Below are positions 1-7,974 of a stretch of 12,120 nucleotides of DNA, in pieces (position 1 is the stretch's first letter; every line of letters starts with the position of its first letter). The stretch comes from JBDHZU01 sp039812085 (lineage in GTDB: Bacteria; Actinomycetota; Actinomycetes; S36-B12; UBA10799): contig JBDHZU010000053.1 in NCBI GenBank assembly GCA_039812085.1, positions 1 to 12,120 of the forward strand, given 5' to 3'. The notes beneath the pieces are model-generated. The model searched no databases, was not told the DNA's origin, and worked only from the letters and a program-made list of their open reading frames with translations. The position numbers were made by a program, and so were the translations under genes.

Positions 1-944
1 GTACCACCGGCAGCACGGAAAGCGACTGAGGTTGTGCCGACAGTCCCTGCCTCGATGATGACCAGACCCCAGCCCTCTTTCATCGATGGCATGAGGTGTG
101 CGGCAGCATCAGCAAGCAGGTTGGCTTTTTCCTGTTCGGAAACCAAACCAGCGAGGCGAACCCGATCCGCTACGCCATATTCCTGTGCAGTGCGGCGAAG
201 ATTTTCTTCCCAATAGCCGCCACCGGCAATAGTCAGAGAAAGCCCAGGGATCTCGTCTTTCAGTGTGGCGATCGCCCGAATCGCGATTTCAATCCTCTTA
301 TGGGGGACAAGTCGACCGATGCACACAAAACGGATTTCGTGATCGTCTAGCAAGCGTTTCTCGGCGACGAGCGGGTCTACCCCTGAGTAAACGACATCGA
401 TTCGTTGGGGGTTAACACCGATCGATTCGAGTTCCTTTTTGGTCGCTCCGCTAACGGCCAGGTAGCGGCATCCTCGGTAGATCATTGGGGCGACAGTTGA
501 TTCCAACCACCATCCCAATTTGGCTGGTGCGGCTTTGAATACCTCGGCCCACTGTTCACGGTGGACGTGATGAACCAGGCAGACCGTTGGAGTGCGCGTA
601 GCAAGTGGGGTCCAGAAGGGCACGCCGTTGGCAATATCCAGGATGACGTCGTATTCGTGGCTGCGACGCAGAACATGCGCAAAGCTGGCCGGATAGACCG
701 AATATCGTCCTCCCGCTCGCACGAACAGACGGCTATCTCGAGCCTGTTGTGGCAATCCACCGGGGTAGCGTGCTGTCACGACAGTGACATGGTGCCCTCG
801 TTCAGCAAGCAGACCGGTTACTCGTTCAAGGAATACTTCTGCACCACCCGCTTCGGGATGATTGATGTCCCGCCAACTGGTCACAAGGATGCGCAGCGGC
901 CGTTTGGAGGCCAGGGGGTCAGTGAGTACTGATGGACTGCTCAC
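1..944 (-). CDS. GT4-family glycosyltransferase, C-terminus cut by window edge (Rv0225-like)
   Basis: Retaining GT-B glycosyltransferase that should transfer a sugar from a nucleotide donor on the cytoplasmic side of the membrane. About 314 residues are visible of a usual 370-390. My translation of the minus strand gives an N-terminal Rossmann start 'LRILVTSWRDINHPEAGGAE' (the GAE loop typical of GT4), 'HHVHREQW' near residue 120, 'YSGVD' after the first domain, 'FVCIGRLVPHKRIEIAI' opening the donor-binding domain, 'LTIAGGG', and the E-x7-E region 'MKEGWGLVIIEAG'. No signal peptide or membrane span. The start is uncertain: GTG at 944 has an AGGAA directly abutting it, too close for a ribosome site. 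The frame stays open upstream to an ATG at 1037, which would add a Tyr/Asn/Gln-rich 31-residue extension overlapping the aftD start. In mycobacteria a similar GT4 gene (Rv0225) lies beside the mtrP gene, and its acceptor is not known to me. The family call is firm; the substrate is unknown. Confidence 0.9.
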   Translation of the reverse strand, partial: MSSPSVLTDPLASKRPLRILVTSWRDINHPEAGGAEVFLERVTGLLAERGHHVTVVTARYPGGLPQQARDSRLFVRAGGRYSVYPASFAHVLRRSHEYDVILDIANGVPFWTPLATRTPTVCLVHHVHREQWAEVFKAAPAKLGWWLESTVAPMIYRGCRYLAVSGATKKELESIGVNPQRIDVVYSGVDPLVAEKRLLDDHEIRFVCIGRLVPHKRIEIAIRAIATLKDEIPGLSLTIAGGGYWEENLRRTAQEYGVADRVRLAGLVSEQEKANLLADAAAHLMPSMKEGWGLVIIEAGTVGTTSVAFRAAGG

Positions 945-1029
945 TTCCTGATCGTAACCGTATTTGTTGGATAGATTCTGTCCTTGGTAACGGTTCAAGT
1001 TTTGCCAGTACGCGGGGTACTGTCTGGCG
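945..1029. promoter_or_regulatory. Short divergent intergenic region between the GT4 gene and aftD
   Basis: These 85 bases must hold both divergent promoters if the GT4 gene starts at 944. The segment is visibly more AT-rich than the flanking genes. On the minus strand TTGAAC could be a -35 element, but no good -10 follows at 16-18 bases. No convincing plus-strand promoter was found for aftD. The region is also open in the GT4 frame, so part of it may be coding. Confidence 0.35.
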
Positions 1030-4000
1030 GTGGACATTCGGTTGCGGAACATCACCCGCGAACGGGTGTGGACGTGGCTGGGTGCCGTATTCCTTGTCGG
1101 GTGCGCCTGGGCCCCAACCTCTGGCTTCAATACAGTCGATACCAAGCTTGATTTGAGTATCGATCCCGCTGCTTTTCTTGCGCGGACGCTCCAGGCGTGG
1201 GATCCATCTGCATCGTTCGGCCAGATGCAGAACCAGGCATATGGCTATCTATTGCCGATGGGGCCGTTCTTCTGGCTCGGCCACGAGGCGCACCTACCTG
1301 GATGGATTGTTCAGCGGTTGTGGTGGTCGCTGCTACTCGTCGTGGCCTACAGCGGCATGGTGCTCTTGGCCCGACAGTTACGGATCGGAACGCCAAGGGC
1401 CGTGATCGTTGGCGCTGTCCTTTATGCACTGTCTCCGCGAATCGTGGGCAGCATGGCCTCGATTTCAGTTGAAAGTTGGCCCACAGCGCTGGTGCCCTGG
1501 ATGGTGTTGCCGCTGCTCACTGCCGTAAGCACTGGGCGATTGCGTCGAGGTGCGGCCAGGTCTGCCGTCGTTGTTGGGCTGATGGGTGGTGTGAACGCGG
1601 CGGCAGTATTGGCGACTTTGCCGATTGGGCTGTTGTTTGTTCTCACAGCGGCTAGAGGAACTATCCGGCGACGCCTATTGGCGTGGTGGGTTCCTTTGGT
1701 TGGGGCTGCGTGTCTGTGGTGGATCATTCCGCTGTTGGTACTTGCTCGATACTCCTATCCGTTCCTTGACTTCATTGAGTCGGCAAGTGTCACGAACTTT
1801 CCTACCTCACTGTTTAACCTCACGCGTGGGACGGATTCCTGGCTCGCTTTTATGAGTAGCGTGACTGGGCGTCAACCTGCCGGTGGATGGTTGAGCTTGG
1901 CTCCGGTTGGGATCGTGGCAACAGCAACCGCAGCCGTGTTTGGGTTGTGGGGTCTCACCCGATTGTCTCCGCAATTACGGCGTTGGTTCGTTGCCACAAC
2001 GGTCTTAGGTATCGCGCTCATGGCCGTGGGTTATGCCGGGGCAGCAGGGTCGCCAATATCTGGGATCGTGCAAGGCTTCTTTGATGGAGTCGGCGCGCCG
2101 TTGCGCAATGTCCACAAGTTTGATGTCTTGATTCGTTTCCCCTTGGCGTTCGGCGTGATGGCGGGGATCCCGTATGTGGTCAAATATGCCCGCGAATTGC
2201 CATCGCCAAAGTTTTCGGAGCAGGTGGGTGCGGAGTTCGCGCGTGTCTTACGGGCGACCCCTGCCGTCTTGTTAGGACTGCTTTTGTTGGCTTCAACTAC
2301 GCCAGCATGGAGCGCGCAGATTGCGAACAGCGGTTATCGAAAGATTCCCGCCGCATGGGCACAAGCAGCGAATGCGGTGGAACAACATTCGGACCAAGGG
2401 CGCGCACTGTTGGTTCCCGGAACGTCTTTTGCGGATTATCAGTGGGGCAACACTCAGGATGAACCGATGCAGGCGTTGGGTCGCAGTCCATGGGCTGTGC
2501 GGGATGCGATTCCACTTGGTGCGCCGGGGGCTACTCGCTGGATGGATGGAGTCGATCAACTATTGGCGACGGGAACCCGACAACCCGACCTTGCCGCTCA
2601 ACTGAGTCGAGCGGGAATCACGACAGTTGTTTTGCGAAACGATCTCAACCCGTTGACGACACCAATTCCCACCGCCACAGTTCGAGCCACTTTGCTCTCT
2701 TCTCCAGGACTCGATCAGGTTGGTGAATTTGGTAAACCCATCGCAATCAACAGCACCCTGTCGGATGGGGCAGTTGGCGGCTATACGAAGGTTCCTCCCA
2801 TCGAAGTCTTTTCAGTCGTGACAGATAAGGAAGCGGATGCTCGACTGTCAGTCGTTCCTGTTTCCGATGTAGCAGCACTGCAAGGCGCGGCAGAGGCACT
2901 GTCCACGGTACGGCTGGATCAGGCGGCCACGGTGAGCCCGAAAGATGCCGAATTGGTGGGCACCGATGTGACCATCGGTACGGATACCAATCGGCGACGA
3001 GCACTGAATACTGGTGCCCAGGTCGGTCGAAACTACGGCCCCACAGTGACTGCTGACACCGATGTTTCACAAGGCAAAGCACAGGCAGACTTCACCGAAG
3101 ATGCCACGATGGGTCAAACAGTCGTCACGTATTCCGGGCTTGACTCTTTGTCTGCCAGTTCGTCCACATCTGATCCGTTCGCCATCGCGGTACAAGGGCC
3201 AGCTACGCGTGCCTTCGGGGTGTTTGACGGCAATATGGATTCTGGCTGGGTTGCCGATCTAGATGACAAGACCCCCCACATTACGGCGAAATTCCCTGAC
3301 CCGGTCGGTACTCACGTTCACATCGTCGTGCCCAATCGCAGTCCTATCACCCAGCCCACGAAATTACGCGTGACGAGCGATTCGGGAGATCAGGTCATCG
3401 ACATCCCGGTCGGGCAACGAGAAGTGGACGTCGATTTGGGTGGCAAAACCCGCAAACTCGAGATCACGATTACAGACCGGCTTGATAGAGATCGCGTCAC
3501 AGGTTTGGACGAGGTCAGGATCGAAGGTGCAAATCCTACAGAACAGTTGACTGTTCCAGGGGAAGCCAATAATTGGGTGTTTGCGCGTCAAGGATCAGTG
3601 GCGGATGCCTGCGTGCTCAGTGATGTGTTTATTTGCGGTAAGCGGCCTGCTAGGGGAGATGCTGAACCGGTCAATATGGCAAGGGTCTTTCAGAGTTCGA
3701 CTGATGAACAGGTTCCGTTCGCGCTGAGCGTGCGTCCTCGATCGGGAGCGGGACTGAATGCATTGCTTGATCATGTGGCTGGGATTGACGAAATCGAAGC
3801 ATCGAGCAGCTATTCCACATCATCTGCGGCTCGACCCGGAGCTGCGCTTGATGGCCTTTCGCAAACGGCATGGACACCAGAAGACAGTGATGTGAATCCG
3901 TGGCTTCGCATCACTCTTCCGACATCGACAACGTTTAACCAACTCCGGATCACCAGCCCAAAGCAGGCCTCAACGGTGGTTCGGTCGGTATCAGTTACGA

Positions 4001-5184
4001 CAGATGGAAAGAGCGAATCGTCAGAATTAGACAAGGACGGTCTGGCTCACTTCAGTTCCATGACGGGTCGCAAGGTGACGATCTCGTTTACCAGCACGCC
4101 AAAGAAGAAGGCCAAAGATATTGCTGGTCTGTCGTTTAACGAGGTGACGTTACTCAATAACGGCAGTGCTGTGACTCACCCTCAGGCTTCGGTCAGTCAA
4201 GACTGTTCGGCAGGTCCAACGCTCACGCTTGACGGACAGAAACGAGCTTTTGCCGTGAGCGGGACTGTGCAGGATCTGCTACAGACAAATCCGATCACGG
4301 CCAAGGCGTGTGACACCCAACCTTTATCGGTGAATAAGGGCAGTAATGACCTCGTCGTCGCTGCGAGTACCGCTTTCACGGCACAAGAAGTTCGGCTTGG
4401 CTCGGCAGTAGTTGGTTCAGCGATAAACGCCGATACGGGGCAAGACGCACGAAGTGCAGCAGTAGATCAATGGAATGCCGACCAGCGCAAGGTCACAGTT
4501 GGGTCAGGCTCGGCCTCGTTACTTATCGTCAATGAGGGAATGAATGCTGGTTGGCAGGCGCAAGTGGATGGAACCGAGCTGACTCCTGTCAGAGTCGATG
4601 GGTGGAAACAGGCGTGGATTGTCCCTGCATCATCGAGCCCGATGGCTGTCACGATGGATTTCTCAGCCAATAATGCGCAACGCTGGGGTCTGCTGGTTGG
4701 CATGCTCTGTCTGCTGGGAGTCGCTGTTTTCGCGATCCGCCGCGGACGTTCGAGCCCGGGTTCTGCCGTCTTCTCGCCGGTTGATGCTGTTCTGCCAAGT
4801 CGTCTGCGGGCACCCGCAATCGCAGTACTGGGAATCTTGATTAGTGGGTGGGTTGGTGCCGTCTGTGCGGCGGTCGCACTCGCTGTTCGCAGACATGCCT
4901 TGGCGATTTTCATTGGTGGATACGCCGGCGCAGCTGCTATCGGAGCGCTAACCGGACAAGTCGTTGGCTCATCCGTGTGGGCGGGGATCGTTCAAGTCTT
5001 GAGCTTGCTCGGATTCCTTGGCTGGTGCTGGCTGGCGCTTCTGCCCGCTCGCTCGACGGGCATATCGCATAGCGGGACCCTCGATGAGGACAAACGAGAT
5101 CTGAGCGATGATGGCGCTGCCGATAAGAGTGAGGATGGCGGGCAGCACCCAGCCTCCGGTGAAGTAGTACTTGATGCCCATTAG
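1030..5184 (+). CDS. aftD: Alpha-(1->3)-arabinofuranosyltransferase AftD
   Basis: Polytopic GT-C enzyme that transfers arabinofuranose from decaprenyl-phosphoryl-arabinose on the periplasmic face, acting in arabinogalactan and lipoarabinomannan branching. The 1384 residues match the roughly 1400 of mycobacterial AftD. GTG at 1030 is the only start after the in-frame stop at 988; its ribosome site is weak. Residues 13-28 are the first membrane span. The following outer loop carries 'DTKLDL' (Asp37, Asp41), the likely GT-C acidic site. About ten further spans follow up to residue 440. A long extracytoplasmic part holds two discoidin/carbohydrate-binding-like modules, about 705-830 ('AFGVFDGNMDSGWV') and 918-1042 ('ALDGLSQTAWTPED'). 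A DUF3367-like stretch follows, with 'NEGMNAGWQAQVDG' near 1170. Four spans lie at about 1218-1238, 1261-1285, 1291-1312 and 1316-1340, before an acidic 44-residue tail. The last 216 bp overlap the convergent acyltransferase gene. Codon use looks ordinary for the window and no frameshift was seen. Confidence 0.95.
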   Translation: MDIRLRNITRERVWTWLGAVFLVGCAWAPTSGFNTVDTKLDLSIDPAAFLARTLQAWDPSASFGQMQNQAYGYLLPMGPFFWLGHEAHLPGWIVQRLWWSLLLVVAYSGMVLLARQLRIGTPRAVIVGAVLYALSPRIVGSMASISVESWPTALVPWMVLPLLTAVSTGRLRRGAARSAVVVGLMGGVNAAAVLATLPIGLLFVLTAARGTIRRRLLAWWVPLVGAACLWWIIPLLVLARYSYPFLDFIESASVTNFPTSLFNLTRGTDSWLAFMSSVTGRQPAGGWLSLAPVGIVATATAAVFGLWGLTRLSPQLRRWFVATTVLGIALMAVGYAGAAGSPISGIVQGFFDGVGAPLRNVHKFDVLIRFPLAFGVMAGIPYVVKYARELPSPKFSEQVGAEFARVLRATPAVLLGLLLLASTTPAWSAQIANSGYRKIPAAWAQAANAVEQHSDQGRALLVPGTSFADYQWGNTQDEPMQALGRSPWAVRDAIPLGAPGATRWMDGVDQLLATGTRQPDLAAQLSRAGITTVVLRNDLNPLTTPIPTATVRATLLSSPGLDQVGEFGKPIAINSTLSDGAVGGYTKVPPIEVFSVVTDKEADARLSVVPVSDVAALQGAAEALSTVRLDQAATVSPKDAELVGTDVTIGTDTNRRRALNTGAQVGRNYGPTVTADTDVSQGKAQADFTEDATMGQTVVTYSGLDSLSASSSTSDPFAIAVQGPATRAFGVFDGNMDSGWVADLDDKTPHITAKFPDPVGTHVHIVVPNRSPITQPTKLRVTSDSGDQVIDIPVGQREVDVDLGGKTRKLEITITDRLDRDRVTGLDEVRIEGANPTEQLTVPGEANNWVFARQGSVADACVLSDVFICGKRPARGDAEPVNMARVFQSSTDEQVPFALSVRPRSGAGLNALLDHVAGIDEIEASSSYSTSSAARPGAALDGLSQTAWTPEDSDVNPWLRITLPTSTTFNQLRITSPKQASTVVRSVSVTTDGKSESSELDKDGLAHFSSMTGRKVTISFTSTPKKKAKDIAGLSFNEVTLLNNGSAVTHPQASVSQDCSAGPTLTLDGQKRAFAVSGTVQDLLQTNPITAKACDTQPLSVNKGSNDLVVAASTAFTAQEVRLGSAVVGSAINADTGQDARSAAVDQWNADQRKVTVGSGSASLLIVNEGMNAGWQAQVDGTELTPVRVDGWKQAWIVPASSSPMAVTMDFSANNAQRWGLLVGMLCLLGVAVFAIRRGRSSPGSAVFSPVDAVLPSRLRAPAIAVLGILISGWVGAVCAAVALAVRRHALAIFIGGYAGAAAIGALTGQVVGSSVWAGIVQVLSLLGFLGWCWLALLPARSTGISHSGTLDEDKRDLSDDGAADKSEDGGQHPASGEVVLDAH

Positions 5185-6210
5185 GTCACGTACCGCGCCG
5201 AGTACCAACAGGTGCCAAAGGAACACCGCGAAGGACATCTTTGCCGCCCAACGCATGAATCGAGATTGCAGTAGCTGCCCCCACCATTGATTGGCGGACG
5301 CAGGAACCAGTGCCGCTAGAACGACTAAGCCAGCGATACAGGCGTATAGGAACTCCTTAGCGAGTATTTCCGGTAGCGGTGATCCGGAGAGCATGCGTGT
5401 CCCGCCGAGTGGAGTCATTACAAGCCAAAAGAGTCCCAGCGCTACCAGGAGCAAGGTTCCGGGATATCGCAGCATGCTGCCTAGTCCAGAAGTAGGTGGC
5501 TGTTCGCGCAGGGTTGGTTCCAGGACAGCCATGGCGATACCCACCGCGAACCAATCCATGTGCCCCGGCATCCATTGGGTTACCCCGGAAGCATTGCTCG
5601 TGTCGGTTCCAAGAATGATGCAGCCGATGATCCACAGATAGGCGATTGCCGCCAGTATGGCGCAACGTTGAAGCGCTTTGGATCGATCGACGCCCTGCTG
5701 ATGACGCATCACCCAGGTCGCGATGAACGGAAGAAAGATATAGAAGGCAACCTCTGCGCAAAGGCTCCAGGTTTGTCGGAAGTCGTTGAGCAGGTCGTTG
5801 GTATAGATCTGCGTGACGAACAAATTGCTGAGGACCGCTTTGCCCGAGGCGTCACGAGCTGAGAAAAGAAGCACTGCGACTAAAGCTGCGTAGTACGCAG
5901 GAATGATCCGGTAGAAGCGGTGACGGAAGTAAGTAGATAGAGACGGCCGGTGTTCGGCAGCCCGCATCCACCCACGGCTCAGGAGGAAGCCAGACAAGAC
6001 GAAGAAGATCGCGACGCCGATATCGGCCCGGGCAAGAAATCCGCCCATCTGACCGCCGTATGCACCGCCAACGAATCCGGTGTGCGTCAACACCACGAGA
6101 ATTGCGGCAATTGCGCGGACTCCGTCAAGTCTCGGAGCGTCATGTCGGTTACGCGCGGATGGCTCCGCCGCAACCGGTGGAGCTTCCGAGGACATGACGG
6201 CATCAGACAT
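4969..6210 (-). CDS. Membrane acyltransferase family 3, TmaT/Rv0228-like
   Basis: Integral-membrane O-acyltransferase (Acyl_transf_3 fold) that moves an acyl group, usually acetyl, onto an envelope glycan or glycolipid. From ATG 6210 the protein is 413 residues. 'RLDGVRAIAAILVVLTHTGF' (residues 27-46) contains the conserved catalytic-type His43. 'DIGVAIFFVLSGFLLSRGW' (63-81) is the family signature with Arg79. About ten hydrophobic spans follow, and the last ends at 'LIEGPAMRYARR' (Glu377 of the E-x-P motif). A charged tail of about 26 residues closes it. The frame can be read up to 6390, but that part is antisense to hddA and looks non-coding. No Shine-Dalgarno is seen before 6210 or before the alternative ATG at 6195, so a leaderless message is possible. 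In Corynebacterium the locus member TmaT acetylates trehalose monomycolate, which aids its export. Equivalence here rests on family plus context and was not tested. Confidence 0.9.
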   Translation of the reverse strand: MSDAVMSSEAPPVAAEPSARNRHDAPRLDGVRAIAAILVVLTHTGFVGGAYGGQMGGFLARADIGVAIFFVLSGFLLSRGWMRAAEHRPSLSTYFRHRFYRIIPAYYAALVAVLLFSARDASGKAVLSNLFVTQIYTNDLLNDFRQTWSLCAEVAFYIFLPFIATWVMRHQQGVDRSKALQRCAILAAIAYLWIIGCIILGTDTSNASGVTQWMPGHMDWFAVGIAMAVLEPTLREQPPTSGLGSMLRYPGTLLLVALGLFWLVMTPLGGTRMLSGSPLPEILAKEFLYACIAGLVVLAALVPASANQWWGQLLQSRFMRWAAKMSFAVFLWHLLVLGAVRDLMGIKYYFTGGWVLPAILTLIGSAIIAQISFVLIEGPAMRYARRASGQKRQPAPAKESEQAQDLNDPRPHG

Positions 6211-6239
6211 TGAGGTAACACTACGGTGGTCGGTATGGT
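6210..6239 (+). promoter_or_regulatory. Candidate promoter for hddA-gmhA-gmhB
   Basis: TTGAGG (6210-6215) and TATGGT (6234-6239), separated by 18 bases, resemble a housekeeping sigma-A promoter. Start of transcription would be near 6246, giving a leader of about 65 bases before the TTG start of hddA. It lies in the gap between the divergent acyltransferase and hddA genes, and its -35 touches the acyltransferase start codon. Found by eye only. Confidence 0.35.
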
Positions 6240-6293
6240 CACGTCGGCAATCACGCGAAACAGAAGAGTGGTGGGCCGGATGGCTGATCCTTC

Positions 6294-6300
6294 GGAGAGG
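6294..6300 (+). promoter_or_regulatory. Ribosome binding site that decides the hddA start
   Basis: GGAGAGG is the best Shine-Dalgarno in this gap. It is 11 bases from TTG 6312 but overlaps GTG 6300, so it favours the TTG start. It lies inside an 11-codon open frame beginning at ATG 6280. Confidence 0.55.
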
Positions 6301-6311
6301 TGGGCAAGACA

Positions 6312-7340
6312 TTGACCGGCGTTCCCGTCGTTCGTGCCAAAGCACCCTTACGGCTGAGTTTCGCCGGTGGGGGAACAGATGTCCCCCCATTCCCTGAAGC
6401 TGAAGGGGGATTCGTCCTTAGCGCCACCATTGATAGGTGCGCGTTCGCCTCCCTCAGGCCGCGTGAAGATCGTGAAGTCACCGTGCATTCGTTAGATCTG
6501 GGCCGCCAGTTGTCGTTCAGCCTTGATGAGCAGATCAATTTTGACGGCAATTTGGACTTAGTGAAGGCCGCGATGCGACGAGTGCTTGACCACGATGCAG
6601 GTGGATTCGATGTGGCTTTGCGGACGGCAGCATCGCCGGGCAGTGGCCTGGGTTCTTCATCGGCAGTCGTCATTGCGTTGATCGGATTGATTCAGACGCA
6701 CTACCGGATCCCGTTAACGAGTTACGAGATCGCACATTTGGCCTACCAGGTGGAACGCGAAGATCTGGGGATTGCCGGTGGTTTGCAGGATCAGTACGCC
6801 GCTGCATTCGGTGGATTCAATTTCATCGAGTTCTATGGGGACCACGTTGTGGTCAACCCCCTCAGAATCGATGAGACCACGGTGCGGGAGTTGGAGTACA
6901 ACCTGCTGTTGGTGGATACCGGGCATACTCGAATGTCAGACCGGATTATCAGTGACCAGGTTGAGCGCTATTCCACCGGCCAAACTGCCTCCATCGAAGC
7001 TCTGCGCCGGCAAAAAGAACTCGCAACTCTGATGAAGAACACGCTGTTGCAAGGTAAGCCGCGCTTGTTTGGTGAATTGCTCGACCAGGCGTGGCACGAA
7101 AAGAAACGAATGAGCCCACGGATCACCACTCCGCTTATTGACGAGGCATATGCCATGGCGAAAGAAGCAGGTGCGATCGGGGGAAAGGTGACCGGTGCTG
7201 GTGGGGGCGGTTACATGCTCTTTTACCTCGGCGAGGGTTCTCGTCCGGCTGTCACGGAAGCATTGGTGAAACTTGGGCTGCGTGTGACAGACTTTGGATT
7301 TAGTCGACAAGGATTGACGACGTGGAGGGCAGAAGTGTGA
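6312..7340 (+). CDS. hddA: D-glycero-alpha-D-manno-heptose-7-phosphate kinase (GHMP kinase)
   Basis: Cytoplasmic GHMP-superfamily kinase that phosphorylates C1 of D-glycero-D-manno-heptose 7-phosphate to give the 1,7-bisphosphate. Counted from TTG 6312 it has 342 residues. Motif 1 is 'KAPLRLSFAGGGTD' (10-23). The ATP-binding motif 2 is 'PGSGLGSSSA' (109-118). The family-typical 'GGLQDQYAAAFGGFNF' follows, and motif 3 is 'TGAGGGGYMLF' (294-304). Start choice: GGAGAGG at 6294-6300 sits 11 bases before TTG 6312, whereas it overlaps the other candidate, GTG 6300, which would add four residues. It is the first gene of a coupled trio; its stop overlaps the gmhA start. M. tuberculosis has the same three enzymes at Rv0113-Rv0115 in another gene order and location. 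Related sugar kinases (fucokinase-like) are the alternative, but neighbouring gmhA and gmhB make the heptose assignment strong. Confidence 0.9.
   Translation: MTGVPVVRAKAPLRLSFAGGGTDVPPFPEAEGGFVLSATIDRCAFASLRPREDREVTVHSLDLGRQLSFSLDEQINFDGNLDLVKAAMRRVLDHDAGGFDVALRTAASPGSGLGSSSAVVIALIGLIQTHYRIPLTSYEIAHLAYQVEREDLGIAGGLQDQYAAAFGGFNFIEFYGDHVVVNPLRIDETTVRELEYNLLLVDTGHTRMSDRIISDQVERYSTGQTASIEALRRQKELATLMKNTLLQGKPRLFGELLDQAWHEKKRMSPRITTPLIDEAYAMAKEAGAIGGKVTGAGGGGYMLFYLGEGSRPAVTEALVKLGLRVTDFGFSRQGLTTWRAEV
7324..7329 (+). promoter_or_regulatory. Ribosome binding site that decides the gmhA start
   Basis: GGAGGG within the last codons of hddA sits seven bases before GTG 7337, selecting that codon over the in-frame GTG 7322, which abuts the site. 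Confidence 0.7.
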
Positions 7341-7972
7341 CTGTTGATCAATCTGCTGCTGTCGATACGCCAGCAGATCCTTCATCGTGTTCGCAATTGT
7401 TGAGTGATCGGTTAGATCGCGTCGAACAAGTCCATCGGCAACTTCGTGATCCGCTGCTCGTTGAGGCAGTGTCAGAGGTTGGTCAGGCCATCGTTGGTGC
7501 GCTCACTGCAGGCGGAACGTTAGTGATGTTCGGTAACGGCGGCAGCGCCGTGGATTCCGGCCATATCGTTGCGGAATTCGTCGGACGCTGCACTCGCGAA
7601 CGTGGACCGCTAGCAGCCATCAACCTGGCTGACGCAACGGCAAATGTGACGGCGATTGGCAATGACTATGGCTACGACGCCGTCTTTGAGCGGCAGGTCC
7701 ATGCGCTTGCCCGTCCCGGTGATGTCGTCATTGGTATCTCGTGTTCGGGCAACTCGGCCAATGTGCATCGAGGATTGGTCGCTGCGCGTGAGGTCGGTGC
7801 CTACGCTGTTGGATTGACTGGTGCAGATGGCGGAAAGATGGATCAGTTCGCTGACGTCGTGCTGCGGGCTCCAGCCGAAGAAATCGGTCGGGCACAAGAA
7901 GTACACAAGCTTTGGGGCCATGTCTGGGCTGAGTGGGCCGAGGTCGCGATCTTCGGTTCGTCCACGCGTTAG
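7337..7972 (+). CDS. gmhA: Sedoheptulose-7-phosphate isomerase (SIS domain)
   Basis: First enzyme of the heptose pathway: it converts sedoheptulose 7-phosphate to D-glycero-D-manno-heptose 7-phosphate in the cytoplasm, as a tetramer in known homologues. There are 211 residues from GTG 7337, slightly longer than the 192-196 of E. coli and mycobacterial forms, with the excess at the N-terminus. The SIS phosphate loop is 'FGNGGSAVDSGHIVAEFVGR' (65-84), with Glu80 matching the catalytic glutamate of the family. The second loop is 'ISCSGNSANV' (134-143). 'AQEVHKLWGH' (186-195) supplies His190, matching the catalytic histidine. GTG 7337 is chosen over the in-frame GTG 7322. It has GGAGGG at 7324-7329 seven bases upstream, and it overlaps the hddA stop as GTGA, a sign of translational coupling. 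DnaA initiator-associating protein DiaA is a related SIS protein, but the operon argues for GmhA. Confidence 0.92.
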   Translation: MTVDQSAAVDTPADPSSCSQLLSDRLDRVEQVHRQLRDPLLVEAVSEVGQAIVGALTAGGTLVMFGNGGSAVDSGHIVAEFVGRCTRERGPLAAINLADATANVTAIGNDYGYDAVFERQVHALARPGDVVIGISCSGNSANVHRGLVAAREVGAYAVGLTGADGGKMDQFADVVLRAPAEEIGRAQEVHKLWGHVWAEWAEVAIFGSSTR

Positions 7973-7974
7973 GT

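Noticed and set aside
4467..4913. Minus-strand frame of 148 residues opposite aftD
   Set aside because: Antisense to conserved AftD C-terminal spans; Ala/Thr/Arg-rich with no motif.
6211..6390. Upstream extension of the acyltransferase frame to ATG 6390
   Set aside because: It is antisense to the conserved N-terminus of hddA, rich in His/Arg/Cys with no resemblance to acyltransferases, and the family begins just before the 'LDGVRAIA' motif.
7933..7974. Earlier start for gmhB at 7933
   Set aside because: It lies within gmhA coding sequence and would displace HAD motif I from its usual place near the N-terminus.
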